From Butyricicoccus_A sp964513445 (lineage in GTDB: Bacteria > Bacillota > Clostridia > Oscillospirales > Butyricicoccaceae), in assembly GCA_964513445.1 (NCBI GenBank), contig CAZEMM010000001.1, positions 1 through 64,000 of the forward strand: 64,000 nucleotides of DNA. The letters are read 5' to 3'. How positions within the stretch are numbered: the stretch's first letter is position 1; every line of letters begins with the position of its first letter. The notes below the pieces were generated by a model, which made no database searches, had not been told where the DNA came from, and saw nothing but the letters and a program-made list of their open reading frames with translations. Positions 1 through 7,852 of the stretch are shown in pieces. A program made the position numbers and the translations under genes.

Positions 1-189
1 TTCATGGATTCCTACGACGTAGAGATTCAGGACTGGGTTGACCATGCGCTCAAGGGCGAGACCGGCGGCTCCTCTGCTTGGGACGGCTATGTAGCTTCCA
101 TCACGGCTGACGCTCTGGTGAAGTCTCAGACCTCCGGCGTTGCTGAGAAGGTTGTTACCGGCGGCACTCCGGACTTCTACAAGAAGTAA
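1..189 (+). CDS. Gfo/Idh/MocA family oxidoreductase, C-terminal end (partial)
   Basis: The window opens inside this gene; the frame is open from base 1 and stops at 187-189. The 62 visible residues resemble the tail of Gfo/Idh/MocA sugar dehydrogenases such as inositol 2-dehydrogenase: a short helix with an IQDWVDHA segment, a small-residue loop (GETGGSSAWDG) and a helix with ADALVKSQ. These are NAD(P)-dependent cytoplasmic enzymes that oxidise sugars or inositols. The next gene, 88 bp downstream on the same strand, is a sugar-phosphate isomerase, which fits an inositol or related sugar pathway. The catalytic and nucleotide-binding parts lie outside the window, so the substrate cannot be named. 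Confidence 0.6.
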   Translation, partial: FMDSYDVEIQDWVDHALKGETGGSSAWDGYVASITADALVKSQTSGVAEKVVTGGTPDFYKK

Positions 190-277
190 TTGATACGTAT
201 TTACTCGGAGACGGACGGGCGGTGGCCCGTCCGCCTGTCTCACTGAAACACACCAAGAGAAAAGGAGATTAACGATT

Positions 278-1168
278 ATGCTTAAGATGGGTTTTAACGA
301 AGGTTGCACTTGGGATGGCAACCGCGGCTGTGCTGATCAGTCCCTGATGAACGATCTGAAGGCTTGTGTAAAGTACGGCTTCAAGGGCATCGACATCCGT
401 TTTGACTGCTTGCAGAAGTACCTCGACGAGGGTGGCACGCTGGAAGATCTGAACAAGTTCATGAAGGAAAATGACATCGTTCCGCTGTCCTACAACGCGC
501 TGTGCTTCTTCAACATGAAGCAGACCCAGGAAGAAAAGGACGCCGTTATGGCTGAGCTGGACGACATCATTGCAAAGTGCGCAGCAATCGACTGCCACAT
601 GGTCGTTGTCGTTCCGTCCTGCGATCTGTTTGAAAAGGGTGTCTACGCGACCCGTCAGGAGATCCGTGACGACGCAGTTGCTGTTCTGAAGGAAATGGTC
701 AAGAAGTGTGAGCCGACTGGCCTGAAGCTGTCCCTCGAGTTCTGTGGTGCGCCTTCTATGTCCATCAACACCTTTGACGACGCATATGAGATCGTCAAAC
801 TGGTCGACTCCCCGCTGGTAGGTGTTACGCTCGACCAGTATCACTTCAACGGCATCCGTTCTGATTGGAAGAAGCTGGAAGAGGCTGACGGCTCCAAGAT
901 CTTCGTATGGCATCTGAACGACACCGAGGATGTTCCGACCGGCGCTGGCTACAACACCGACGCAGTTCGTCTGTGGCCGTCCGATCCGCGCGGCTGCCTC
1001 GATCACAAGCGTTTTGCTGATACGCTCAAGAAGATCGGGTATGACTTTGAGAACGGCTTCATCACCATGGAAGTTTTCCGTCCGGACTACTACGAGATGT
1101 CCACTGAGGAGAATATCAAGAAGGCTGCTGAGGAAACTGCAAAGCATATCCAGAGATACTGCAAGTAA
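278..1168 (+). CDS. Sugar phosphate isomerase/epimerase (xylose isomerase-like TIM barrel)
   Basis: A 296-residue protein of the AP-endonuclease-2/xylose-isomerase-like TIM-barrel family that includes inosose isomerase IolI. Visible family traits are repeated beta-alpha units, an acidic metal ligand in LSLEFCG, a LDQYHF strand, FVWHLNDTED, and a late glutamate in ITMEVFRPDYY, as expected for a divalent-metal sugar epimerase. A strong ribosome site (aaaggag, 261-267) precedes the ATG. It follows the dehydrogenase end closely, so the pair probably forms part of a sugar or inositol catabolic operon whose other genes lie upstream. A hairpin terminator follows at 1208. The exact substrate is inference only. 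Confidence 0.85.
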   Translation: MLKMGFNEGCTWDGNRGCADQSLMNDLKACVKYGFKGIDIRFDCLQKYLDEGGTLEDLNKFMKENDIVPLSYNALCFFNMKQTQEEKDAVMAELDDIIAKCAAIDCHMVVVVPSCDLFEKGVYATRQEIRDDAVAVLKEMVKKCEPTGLKLSLEFCGAPSMSINTFDDAYEIVKLVDSPLVGVTLDQYHFNGIRSDWKKLEEADGSKIFVWHLNDTEDVPTGAGYNTDAVRLWPSDPRGCLDHKRFADTLKKIGYDFENGFITMEVFRPDYYEMSTEENIKKAAEETAKHIQRYCK

Positions 1169-1207
1169 GTTTCATCCGGTTCAAAAACCGTCAAGGCTGC
1201 AAAGCCG

Positions 1208-1237
1208 GGCCGCAGGATTTTTATCCTGCGGCCTTTT
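1208..1237 (+). terminator. Intrinsic terminator
   Basis: An 11-bp perfect stem (ggccgcaggat / atcctgcggcc) with a TTTT loop, followed by TTTTC. It ends the sugar isomerase operon. Confidence 0.85.
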
Positions 1238-1245
1238 CATTTGTG

Positions 1246-1617
1246 CTAAAACGCCTCATATTGTCTCATGTAGTCCGTCGGACACAGATGGGCTTCGCTC
1301 CACTCGACCATCTGGTGCATGACCGGTATAAAGCTCTCTCCCAATGCCGTCAGACTGTATTCTACATGCGGCGGAACCTCTGGAAACACCTTCCGATGCA
1401 GAAAGCCATCCGCTTCAAGCTCACGTAGCTGTTTGGTCAAGGTCGATTGTGTAATTCCGTCCAGCCGCCGCTGCAATTCACCAAACCGCTGTGTCTTATA
1501 AAACGCAATATACCATAATATCAATATCTTCCACTTTCCGCTCAGTACGCTTTGCAGCAGGCTCATCGGCACGCACCGTGCCAGCGCCTCTTCGGAGCAA
1601 AATTTATTCTCTGCCAT
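1246..1617 (-). CDS. HxlR-type winged-helix transcriptional regulator
   Basis: A 123-residue HxlR family DNA-binding protein. The family core is clear: SGKWKILILWYI, a FGELQRRLDGITQSTLTKQLRELEADG-type recognition helix region and a wing with PPHVEYSLTALG. Two cysteines near the N-terminus (residues 7 and 15) could be redox or electrophile sensors as in YodB/HypR, but this is inference. I place the start at 1617 because GAGGAGGG lies just upstream on the minus strand; a longer frame to 1653 lacks such a site. The gene is divergent from the radical SAM gene at 1814, so it may control that gene and itself. A perfect AGTATACT palindrome at 1678-1685 lies between them. Confidence 0.88.
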   Translation of the reverse strand: MAENKFCSEEALARCVPMSLLQSVLSGKWKILILWYIAFYKTQRFGELQRRLDGITQSTLTKQLRELEADGFLHRKVFPEVPPHVEYSLTALGESFIPVMHQMVEWSEAHLCPTDYMRQYEAF

Positions 1618-1725
1618 GTTCTTCCCTCCTCTTCCAGCATACCGCAAACGCATCCAAAAAACAAGATACGGTCAAAAAGTATACTATGTATCAAAAGATA
1701 TCCTTCTTCCAAAAAATAACCGTAC

Positions 1726-1754
1726 TTGTCAAGCATACAATTTCACGTTACACT
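1726..1754 (+). promoter_or_regulatory. Probable sigma-A promoter of the radical SAM gene
   Basis: TTGTCA at 1726-1731 and TACACT at 1749-1754 with 17 bp between. About 60 bp upstream of the start codon, in the divergent HxlR intergenic region. Confidence 0.5.
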
Positions 1755-1813
1755 ACATGTTAGAAACAACAAGCCGGCTCCGTTTCAAATCTGTCTTTAT
1801 AAGGAGCTTTATT

Positions 1814-2713
1814 ATGCATTATACTGGAACAGTCTGGCGTCCGCCGTTTGAAGCAGATTCCCTGCTGATTGAAGTCACCGCCGGATGCACACATCACCGC
1901 TGCAAATTTTGTACATTATACAACGATCTTCCGTTTCGTTTCCGCATGTCTCCGTTGGGTGACATCGAAGCAGATCTACAGGAAGCGCAGGTTTATTTGA
2001 GTGCATGGCACGGCAAGCTGATCTCCCGTGTATTTCTCGTTGGCGCAAATCCATTCGTTCTGCAGTTTTCTCGCCTGAAAGCGATCGCTGATCTGATTCA
2101 CAGCTATTTTCCGTCCATCCAAACGATCGGATGCTTTGCCCGCGTAACAGATATTACGTTAAAAACGGATGTTGAACTAAAACATCTGCGCCAGCTCGGT
2201 TACGACGGTCTATCTGTCGGCGCCGAAACTGGCGATGATTTCGCACTTTCCTTTATGAACAAAGGCTACACCGCGCAGGATACCATCACACAACTGCAGC
2301 GGCTCGACGATGCTGGCATTTCGTATCATTTGACCTATCTCGCCGGCATTTCCGGCGCAGGGCGCGGCAACGAAGGCGCGATGGAAACCGCCAAGGTTTT
2401 TAACCTGACACATCCACGCGGCATTTTCTCATCTATGCTGACTGTATTTCCCGATTCCCCGCTATATCAGGAGATACAGGACGGCAACTGGGCAGAAGAA
2501 AGTGAGCTGGAAAAGCTGGAGGAACTGCATACGTTGATATCCCATCTCACGATTCCCGTCTGCTTCGCAACGCTCGGCGCGTCAAATGCCGTATTTGTGC
2601 AGGGCAGACTTCCCGAGCGCAGGCAGAAAATGCTCAGGCAGCTGGAACACGCGTGTCAACCGGAAAATGAACGCAAGCTGCGGCATTACCGCACGCACTT
2701 ATCGCATTTATGA
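1814..2713 (+). CDS. Radical SAM protein
   Basis: A 299-residue radical SAM enzyme. The iron-sulfur motif is near residues 24-32 as CTHHRCKFC, i.e. CX4CX2C, a spacing seen in one large clostridial radical SAM group rather than the canonical CX3CX2C. Downstream strands include VFLVGANPF, GLSVGAETGDD and HLTYLAGISGAGRG, matching the SAM-binding barrel. Start chosen at 1814 because aaggag lies 7 nt upstream; the frame is open further 5' but overlaps the divergent regulator. No partner peptide or substrate gene is next to it, so its reaction is unknown. Divergent arrangement with the HxlR regulator suggests regulation by it. Confidence 0.85.
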   Translation: MHYTGTVWRPPFEADSLLIEVTAGCTHHRCKFCTLYNDLPFRFRMSPLGDIEADLQEAQVYLSAWHGKLISRVFLVGANPFVLQFSRLKAIADLIHSYFPSIQTIGCFARVTDITLKTDVELKHLRQLGYDGLSVGAETGDDFALSFMNKGYTAQDTITQLQRLDDAGISYHLTYLAGISGAGRGNEGAMETAKVFNLTHPRGIFSSMLTVFPDSPLYQEIQDGNWAEESELEKLEELHTLISHLTIPVCFATLGASNAVFVQGRLPERRQKMLRQLEHACQPENERKLRHYRTHLSHL

Positions 2714-2726
2714 ATGCAAAAAGATA

Positions 2727-2765
2727 CACCGGCAGGCATCGTTCCTGTCGGTGCATTTATTTTCA
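2727..2765. terminator. Intrinsic terminator between converging genes
   Basis: Ten-base-pair stem (caccggcagg / cctgtcggtg, one G-U pair) followed by catttattttc. It separates the radical SAM gene from the small gene converging on it. Confidence 0.7.
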
Positions 2766-2766
2766 G

Positions 2767-2982
2767 TCAAACGCCCAGCGTCAGATAGTCGCCAATCAAT
2801 TCATCAAAGTGTTCCAAAGATGCCTGACAGCGGTTCATGCGCGTAATCAGCTCCTGCACGGACTGCATATCCGTTGTCAGCTGGTCGGCCTGTGCCGCTC
2901 TCGCGCCGTCTTTCAATGCGCGCACACCATACCAGGTGCGCTGTTCGCCGTCTTTCTGAGCGGTACGGATGTAATAAAGCAT
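2767..2982 (-). CDS. Small hypothetical protein, DUF6514-like
   Basis: A 71-residue protein with a YYIRTAQKDG start, a WYGVRAL strand and a C-terminal helix ending FDELIGDYLTLGV. This layout resembles the short clostridial DUF6514 family, whose function is unknown; the match is from memory of the pattern and is not firm. The upstream GGGGGT is only a fair ribosome site. A terminator follows directly at 2727-2765, which supports a real transcription unit. No membrane segment or signal peptide is visible. Confidence 0.5.
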   Translation of the reverse strand: MLYYIRTAQKDGEQRTWYGVRALKDGARAAQADQLTTDMQSVQELITRMNRCQASLEHFDELIGDYLTLGV

Positions 2983-3168
2983 GCGGGCTTTGTACCCCCA
3001 TTTACAATGAAATTTTATCGGCCTCAGTTTAACACGGGGGAATGTGTGGAATCCGTCGAACAGACGCAGTGCGGGCAGTCAATCCACAAGGATTTCATCG
3101 ACATATGGCGCGTGCTTTGCGACAATCTGCGCGCCGGCACAATAGCCTGTCCATGACGATGAGACGCT

Positions 3169-3618
3169 TCATCCCTTCAGCATTTCACCGACAATTCGAT
3201 TGACCAGCTTGCCGTCCGCCTTGCCCTTGACCTGCGGCATCAGGTGCTTCATGACCGGACCCTTGTCGCGCGGCGTCGGCGCGGTGATTTGCAGCGAATC
3301 CAGCACAGACTGTACCAGCGCGCGGATCTGCTCCTCTCCCATCTCCTCCGGCGCGAACGCCTTATACACATCCAGACGAAACTGGCACTCGTCCCGGATG
3401 TCTGCGCGCTCTGCCGGCGCGGCGTCCATCGTCTCGCGCGTCTGCTTGATCTCCTTCTGAATGATGGCGTTTTCCTCATCCTCCGTCAGATCGCGGCGCT
3501 CATCCTTTGCCTTTGCCTTGAGTGCGGATAGCAGCAGCGACAACGCCTCCTTGCGCGGCGTATCCTTTGCCTTGAGTGCCTGCATCATCTGCGTTTGAAT
3601 ATCCTTCGTCTTTGACAT
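3169..3618 (-). CDS. yqeY: GatB/YqeY domain-containing protein
   Basis: A 149-residue YqeY protein, full length for the family. The helical N-terminal half contains the ALKAKDTPRKEALSLLLSALK region and the C-terminal half the PRDKGPVMKHLMPQVKGKADGKLVN segment shared with the GatB tail domain. YqeY proteins are related to the tRNA-binding tail of the Asp/Glu-tRNA amidotransferase but their cellular role is poorly defined. aggagg lies upstream of the ATG. It follows a sigma-factor-like gene by about 70 bp on the same strand and may be cotranscribed with it. Confidence 0.92.
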   Translation of the reverse strand: MSKTKDIQTQMMQALKAKDTPRKEALSLLLSALKAKAKDERRDLTEDEENAIIQKEIKQTRETMDAAPAERADIRDECQFRLDVYKAFAPEEMGEEQIRALVQSVLDSLQITAPTPRDKGPVMKHLMPQVKGKADGKLVNRIVGEMLKG

Positions 3619-3688
3619 GATCGTAGCTCCTCCTGTTTGTATATCGAAGAAGGACGCAAGTGAATTCCCCCGCGTCCCGTTTGGTCTG

Positions 3689-4363
3689 TCATCCGAACCG
3701 TTTGGAACGGAACCATTTCAAAAATCCGGCTTTTTCCTGCTGGGGCGCGGGCGCAGACTCCGGCTCGGTATACGGCGTTCCAGTCAGCACACAGCCCAGC
3801 ACGACCTCCATCGCCTGCGCCTCCTCGTGCGCAACCGCATCGCGCAGTTGATTGCAAATGTCAATGAGCCAGCCCGTATTGCACACGTGGGTACAGCCGT
3901 GCTGCCGCATATACTGCGCAACTGTCTGCCGTGCATGCCGCATTGTCCGGCGGCTGTCCACATCCGCTTGCGCAAGCAGCTCTGCCGACTGCGAGGCGGA
4001 AAAGCCGTCCGCGCACATCATCAGCAAAATGGTGCGCTCCTCCTGTGGCAGCACCGCGATCGATTGATAAGCCAGCTGCGCCTCTTCTCGGACATGGACG
4101 ATCGGGCTGCCCTGCACACGGGCATGATGCAGCAGTGTGTCATAGGTGATGCGCCCCATCCAAAGCCGAAGATCACTGGGAGAGCGGAGCGAACCGATGG
4201 AATCATACGCCGTTTGATAAATTTCAGCCGCAAGCGTTCCGACATGGCCGCAGCCCAGCACTACAGCAGACAACCAGACAGCGGGCGCTGTAAAATGGAA
4301 CAGGACGTCAAAGCCCTCCTGCTCTCCCGCATGCGCGCTTATAATTGCCTGCGCAAGTGTCAT
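3689..4363 (-). CDS. Divergent RNA polymerase sigma-70-like factor
   Basis: A 224-residue protein with the outline of an ECF-type sigma factor. A region-2-like helix (AEIYQTAYDSIGSL, then LWMGRITYDTLLHHAR) is followed by a region-4-like helix-turn-helix (LPQEERTILLMMCADGFSASQSAELLA, RRTMRHARQTVAQYM). Both regions are weakly conserved, and a C-terminal extension of about 60 residues ending in basic FLKWFRSKRFG is unlike standard ECF factors. Start at 4363 is set by GAGGAGAGAGAG just upstream. No anti-sigma gene is adjacent. It may be a true sigma factor or a sigma-derived regulator; I favour the first only modestly. Confidence 0.65.
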   Translation of the reverse strand: MTLAQAIISAHAGEQEGFDVLFHFTAPAVWLSAVVLGCGHVGTLAAEIYQTAYDSIGSLRSPSDLRLWMGRITYDTLLHHARVQGSPIVHVREEAQLAYQSIAVLPQEERTILLMMCADGFSASQSAELLAQADVDSRRTMRHARQTVAQYMRQHGCTHVCNTGWLIDICNQLRDAVAHEEAQAMEVVLGCVLTGTPYTEPESAPAPQQEKAGFLKWFRSKRFG

Positions 4364-4536
4364 TCCGTCTCTCTCTCCTCTCCTTGTGTAGATATTATCA
4401 TACACCATTTCACGACGTTTTTCTATACCCGCTTTCACCAATTTGGTCGACAGAATGCCTATAGTGTATCTGAAAAACCAATATTTTCGACTTTTCAGGT
4501 ATTATCTGCCTTTCCCTGCCGGCTCGCGCGAAAAAG

Positions 4537-4572
4537 GAGAAAAATCGCATGACCGCAGAGCAGCCATGCGAT
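4537..4572 (-). terminator. Intrinsic terminator
   Basis: Eight-base-pair perfect stem (atcgcatg / catgcgat), followed on the minus strand by TTTTTCTCC. It ends the unit that contains the CD1247-domain gene. Confidence 0.75.
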
Positions 4573-4591
4573 TGCAGCATCATTGAACCGT

Positions 4592-5074
4592 TCAATCGTC
4601 GAATTCGTCGTCACTGTCCTCTATCGTGACAGGCTCTGCCTCAAACACGGGAAGATCCTCCGCGTCATCGAGCGAGGACATCTCATCGTCCTCCAGCGCG
4701 GATATATCAAATTCCAGCTCCTCGCCGCATGCCGGACAGCTAATCGTCCCTTGATCCAGTGTCGACTCATCTATATAAATCTCCTCGCCGCAGCTCGGAC
4801 ATACGACCTGAAACAGCTCCATATCCGGATCGTAATCCAACTCATCCTCGTCTGCATCGTCATACGACGCATCCTCATCGTACATATCCTCAATGATCAC
4901 GTCGATTGCCTCTTGCAGCGCGTCGTTCTCGTCCTCCAAATCGGTGATGGACAACGCCATATCCTCCAGAAGATCCAGCATCTCCTTTATAATACGGCCC
5001 TCGTTTTTGTCCACATTGATTTCCATGCCCTCAAACAGGCCGCGGATATACGCAACTCTCTCCGTAACAGTCAT
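4592..5074 (-). CDS. CD1247 N-terminal domain protein with zinc ribbon
   Basis: A 160-residue acidic protein. The N-terminus (MTVTERVAYIRGLFEGMEI) is the CD1247 domain found in clostridia, followed by a coiled-coil-like helix with LLEDMALSITDLEDENDALQ, a long Asp/Glu stretch, and a zinc ribbon with CPSCGEE and CPACGEE (two CXXC pairs about 23 residues apart). The tail is again strongly acidic. The function is unknown. GAGGAGG precedes the start at 5074; the frame extends upstream without a ribosome site. It sits 58 bp behind efp, a common neighbourhood for the family in my recollection. Confidence 0.85.
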   Translation of the reverse strand: MTVTERVAYIRGLFEGMEINVDKNEGRIIKEMLDLLEDMALSITDLEDENDALQEAIDVIIEDMYDEDASYDDADEDELDYDPDMELFQVVCPSCGEEIYIDESTLDQGTISCPACGEELEFDISALEDDEMSSLDDAEDLPVFEAEPVTIEDSDDEFDD

Positions 5075-5132
5075 GGTTCTCCTCCTCTTTGTTCGGCCGG
5101 CAAACACCGGATAGATGAATTTATTGATACAA

Positions 5133-5693
5133 TCAGCCCTTTGCGCGCTCCAGATACTCGCCGGTGCGGGTATCAATCTTGATACGGTCGCCGGTGTTGA
5201 TAAAGATCGGAACGCGAACCTCTGCGCCGGTTTCTACGGTTGCCGGCTTGAGGGTATTGGTCGCAGTGTTGCCCTTGAGTCCCGGCTCAGTTTCCGTGAT
5301 CTCAAGCACGACAAACGTCGGCGGCTCTACCGCAAATACCTTGCCCTTGTATGATAAAATCTTGCAGACCATCTCTTCCTTGACGAAACGGAAATCATCT
5401 CCCAGTGTCTCCTTACTGATCGGCTCCTGGTCATAGGTCTCCTGATCCATAAAATAATACAGATCGCCGTCATTGTACAGATACTGCATGTCCTTGCGTT
5501 CTACAAACGCCTGCTCAAATTTATCCGTCGGGTTGAACGAGCGCTCAGTGACCGCGCCCGTGATGACATTCTTCATCTTGGTGCGCACAAACGCTGCGCC
5601 CTTGCCCGGCTTGACATGCTGGAACTCAATAACCTGAAGAACCTGCCCGTCCATCTCAAAGGTTACACCGTTACGAAATTCGCCTGCTTGCAT
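5133..5693 (-). CDS. efp: Translation elongation factor P
   Basis: A 186-residue EF-P, full length with three beta-barrel domains. The tip of domain I is KPGKGAAFVR with a lysine at residue 31, the position that is modified in many bacteria; no modification enzyme is visible nearby. The C-terminal signature region GDRIKIDTRTGEYLERA is intact. EF-P binds ribosomes stalled at polyproline codons. GGAGG lies 9 nt before the ATG. It follows the M24 peptidase gene on the same strand, the classic peptidase-efp order of Firmicutes. Confidence 0.98.
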   Translation of the reverse strand: MQAGEFRNGVTFEMDGQVLQVIEFQHVKPGKGAAFVRTKMKNVITGAVTERSFNPTDKFEQAFVERKDMQYLYNDGDLYYFMDQETYDQEPISKETLGDDFRFVKEEMVCKILSYKGKVFAVEPPTFVVLEITETEPGLKGNTATNTLKPATVETGAEVRVPIFINTGDRIKIDTRTGEYLERAKG

Positions 5694-5780
5694 AAATCGA
5701 ATCCTCCATTATATCAATTGATGTTTATCATTGTATGTTGTCCCTATCATTGTAACCGATAATGTGCGTCTTTGCAAGTC

Positions 5781-6845
5781 TTACTTGCAAATTGTCAGCG
5801 TTTTCGGCGCGTTTGTCAAATCGCGGCAGCCGTCCTCGGTGATGACGAGCATATCCTCGATGCGCACGCCAAATTCTCCCGGCAGGTAGATTCCAGGCTC
5901 TGCGGAGATGATATGGCCCGCCGCCAGCTCCTTTGCATAGCTGGGCGCTGCAAGCGGCAGCTCATGAACATCCAGACCGATGCCATGTCCAAAGCTGTGT
6001 CCGAAGCACGCGCCATAGCCCGCTGCCTCGATCACCTCACGCGCCGCCTTGTCCACCGCCGAACCGAGCACCCCCGGACGCGCCACCGCAATGCCGGCCT
6101 GCTGTGCGCGCAGCACGATATCATACACCTGCTGCATTTTCTCCGTATACCGTCCGACCGCAACGGTGCGCGTCATATCCGAGCAATAGCCTTCAACCGT
6201 ACAGCCAAAGTCCATCGTCACAAAATCGCCCTCCTCCAGCCGCTTATCCGACGGCACGCCGTGCGGCATGGAGGATTTTGCGCCGGAAACCACGATCGGC
6301 TCAAACGACATCGCCTCCCCGCCGTAGTCCAGCATACGGTAGGTCAGCAGTGAGGCGATATGCTTTTCCGTGACGCCTGCATGGATATCATTGAGCGTCT
6401 CGGCAAGTGCGCGCTCGGCAATGCGCTGCGCCGCCTCACAGCACGCGATCTCCTCCTCTGTCTTGACCATGCGCAGATCGCTCATCAGGCTGCCCATCGG
6501 CTGCATATTTGCCCGCAGCGCACGTTTCCACTGGCTGAAATCCGCAACCGTCATAAACGCATTCTCAAACGCGAGCGTCTGAATCTCATCGTCCGCCGTC
6601 ACCTCATTGACCATTTTTGCATAGGAGCCGGCAACCTGCCGCACCCGAAAGCCTGCCGCGCCCGCGCGCCGCTGCGCCGCCTCAATATAGCGGAAATCGG
6701 TAAACAGATATCCCGCGCGCCGGTCGATCAGGCACACGCCCGCGGAGGACGGAAATCCAGTCGCATAGCGCCGGTTTTGCGGACTGGTCAACAGCACGGC
6801 ATCTATTCCCGCCTGCCGCAGGGCATTTTGTATTTTTTCCAGCAT
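5781..6845 (-). CDS. M24 family Xaa-Pro aminopeptidase
   Basis: A 354-residue metallopeptidase of the creatinase/aminopeptidase P type. The N-terminal domain is short; the pita-bread catalytic domain shows the metal ligands in VTMDFGCTVEGYCSDMTRT (two Asp), GHSFGHGIGLDVHE (His), ISAEPGIY (Glu) and GVRIEDM (Glu). It removes N-terminal residues before proline, a role that fits the adjacent EF-P gene. GGGAGACG lies before the ATG at 6845. Its first 165 bp are overlapped out of frame by the upstream TIM-barrel gene, which is unusual and discussed separately. Confidence 0.95.
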   Translation of the reverse strand: MLEKIQNALRQAGIDAVLLTSPQNRRYATGFPSSAGVCLIDRRAGYLFTDFRYIEAAQRRAGAAGFRVRQVAGSYAKMVNEVTADDEIQTLAFENAFMTVADFSQWKRALRANMQPMGSLMSDLRMVKTEEEIACCEAAQRIAERALAETLNDIHAGVTEKHIASLLTYRMLDYGGEAMSFEPIVVSGAKSSMPHGVPSDKRLEEGDFVTMDFGCTVEGYCSDMTRTVAVGRYTEKMQQVYDIVLRAQQAGIAVARPGVLGSAVDKAAREVIEAAGYGACFGHSFGHGIGLDVHELPLAAPSYAKELAAGHIISAEPGIYLPGEFGVRIEDMLVITEDGCRDLTNAPKTLTICK

Positions 6846-7731
6846 GATATCGTCTCCCGTTGTCTATAACCGCGTATTGCTTCATATACTTCTGATAACA
6901 GCACATCATCGTGACAGCGTCCTCTGCCTGTGTGCCGGCGGATTCGCAGATGAACCGCGGTGTATAGCCACGCGCCGCGCATTCCGCCGCAACGCAGTCA
7001 AATTCCGGGCCGTACACTGTATCTTCAAACGTCAAATGCCGTACCTCGCCGCCCTTTCCATATTCGATCTTGGAAAAATGGCTGTGCAGCATACGCGTGC
7101 GCGCCACGCCGATCGACCGCTCCAGCAGGTCAAACAGCGCGCGCACTGCGTCTGTGTCCTGCATCCCGCCATGGGTGCGCGCATTGAGATGACCGAAGTC
7201 GATACAGGGCAGCAGCCGGTCATCCAGCGCGACCAGCTCTGCGATCTCCTCCGCCGTGCCTATGACGTTGATCTTGCCCATCGTCTCAAGGCAGATGGTC
7301 ACATCGTCATAACCGGCCGTGTCCTTCGCCGCAAGCACCATACGCACATTGTCGCGGCTGTTCGCCATCGCCTGCTCCCGGCTGCGCTTGCCCACGCCGC
7401 CCGTGTGCACAACTATGCGGTCGGCGCCCATATCGTGCGCTGCGCGGCAGCTATCGAGCACATATCGCACATTCTTGTCCCGCTGTGTCTCGTCGTCCGT
7501 GGACAAATTGATAAAATACGGCGCGTGCAGCGACAGCGCGATGCCATGCGCCCGCGCGGCCTGTCCGATGCTCTGTGCCGTCTGTGTGCCGACACGTACC
7601 CCGCGTCCGCACTGGTATTCATATGCCGTCAGCCCCATCCGCGCGAGCCATGCCGGCGCTTCCACGGTAGCGCGCAGGCCCGCCGCCGTAAACGACGCCG
7701 CATTTCCCGCAGGGCCAAACAGTGCCTGCAT
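6682..7731 (-). CDS. TIM-barrel protein, endonuclease IV-like, with aberrant C-terminus
   Basis: A 349-codon frame. About the first 285 residues match clostridial TIM-barrel proteins of the endonuclease IV/xylose isomerase fold: LHAPYFINLS, DRIVVHTGG, ICLETMGK, LPCIDFGHLNAR, LHSHFSKIEYG and RFICESAG supply the His, Glu and Asp metal ligands. The family normally stops just after a segment like CCYQKYMKQ. Here the frame runs on for about 60 residues of unrelated, Arg-rich sequence encoded inside the next gene in another frame, so the tail is probably an artefact of a lost stop or frameshift. GAGGGAAC precedes the ATG. Candidate role: AP-site repair or sugar isomerisation; not settled. Confidence 0.8.
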   Translation of the reverse strand: MQALFGPAGNAASFTAAGLRATVEAPAWLARMGLTAYEYQCGRGVRVGTQTAQSIGQAARAHGIALSLHAPYFINLSTDDETQRDKNVRYVLDSCRAAHDMGADRIVVHTGGVGKRSREQAMANSRDNVRMVLAAKDTAGYDDVTICLETMGKINVIGTAEEIAELVALDDRLLPCIDFGHLNARTHGGMQDTDAVRALFDLLERSIGVARTRMLHSHFSKIEYGKGGEVRHLTFEDTVYGPEFDCVAAECAARGYTPRFICESAGTQAEDAVTMMCCYQKYMKQYAVIDNGRRYHAGKNTKCPAAGGNRCRAVDQSAKPALCDWISVLRGRVPDRPARGISVYRFPLY

Positions 7732-7852
7732 ATCGTTCCCTCTTTCATCCGAGTCTCTTGCGCGTGGGCAAGCAATAATGAAAGCACGCGCCGCGCTTCT
7801 TATAGTTTACTCGTTTTTTCGCAAAAATTCAATGTCATTGGAGGAAAACCAC

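Noticed and set aside
3095..3168. Open stretch in frame after the yqeY stop, reading like a protein C-terminus
   Set aside because: It has no start codon in frame before its TGA, and I could not tie it to a family. A gene remnant is possible but unsupported.
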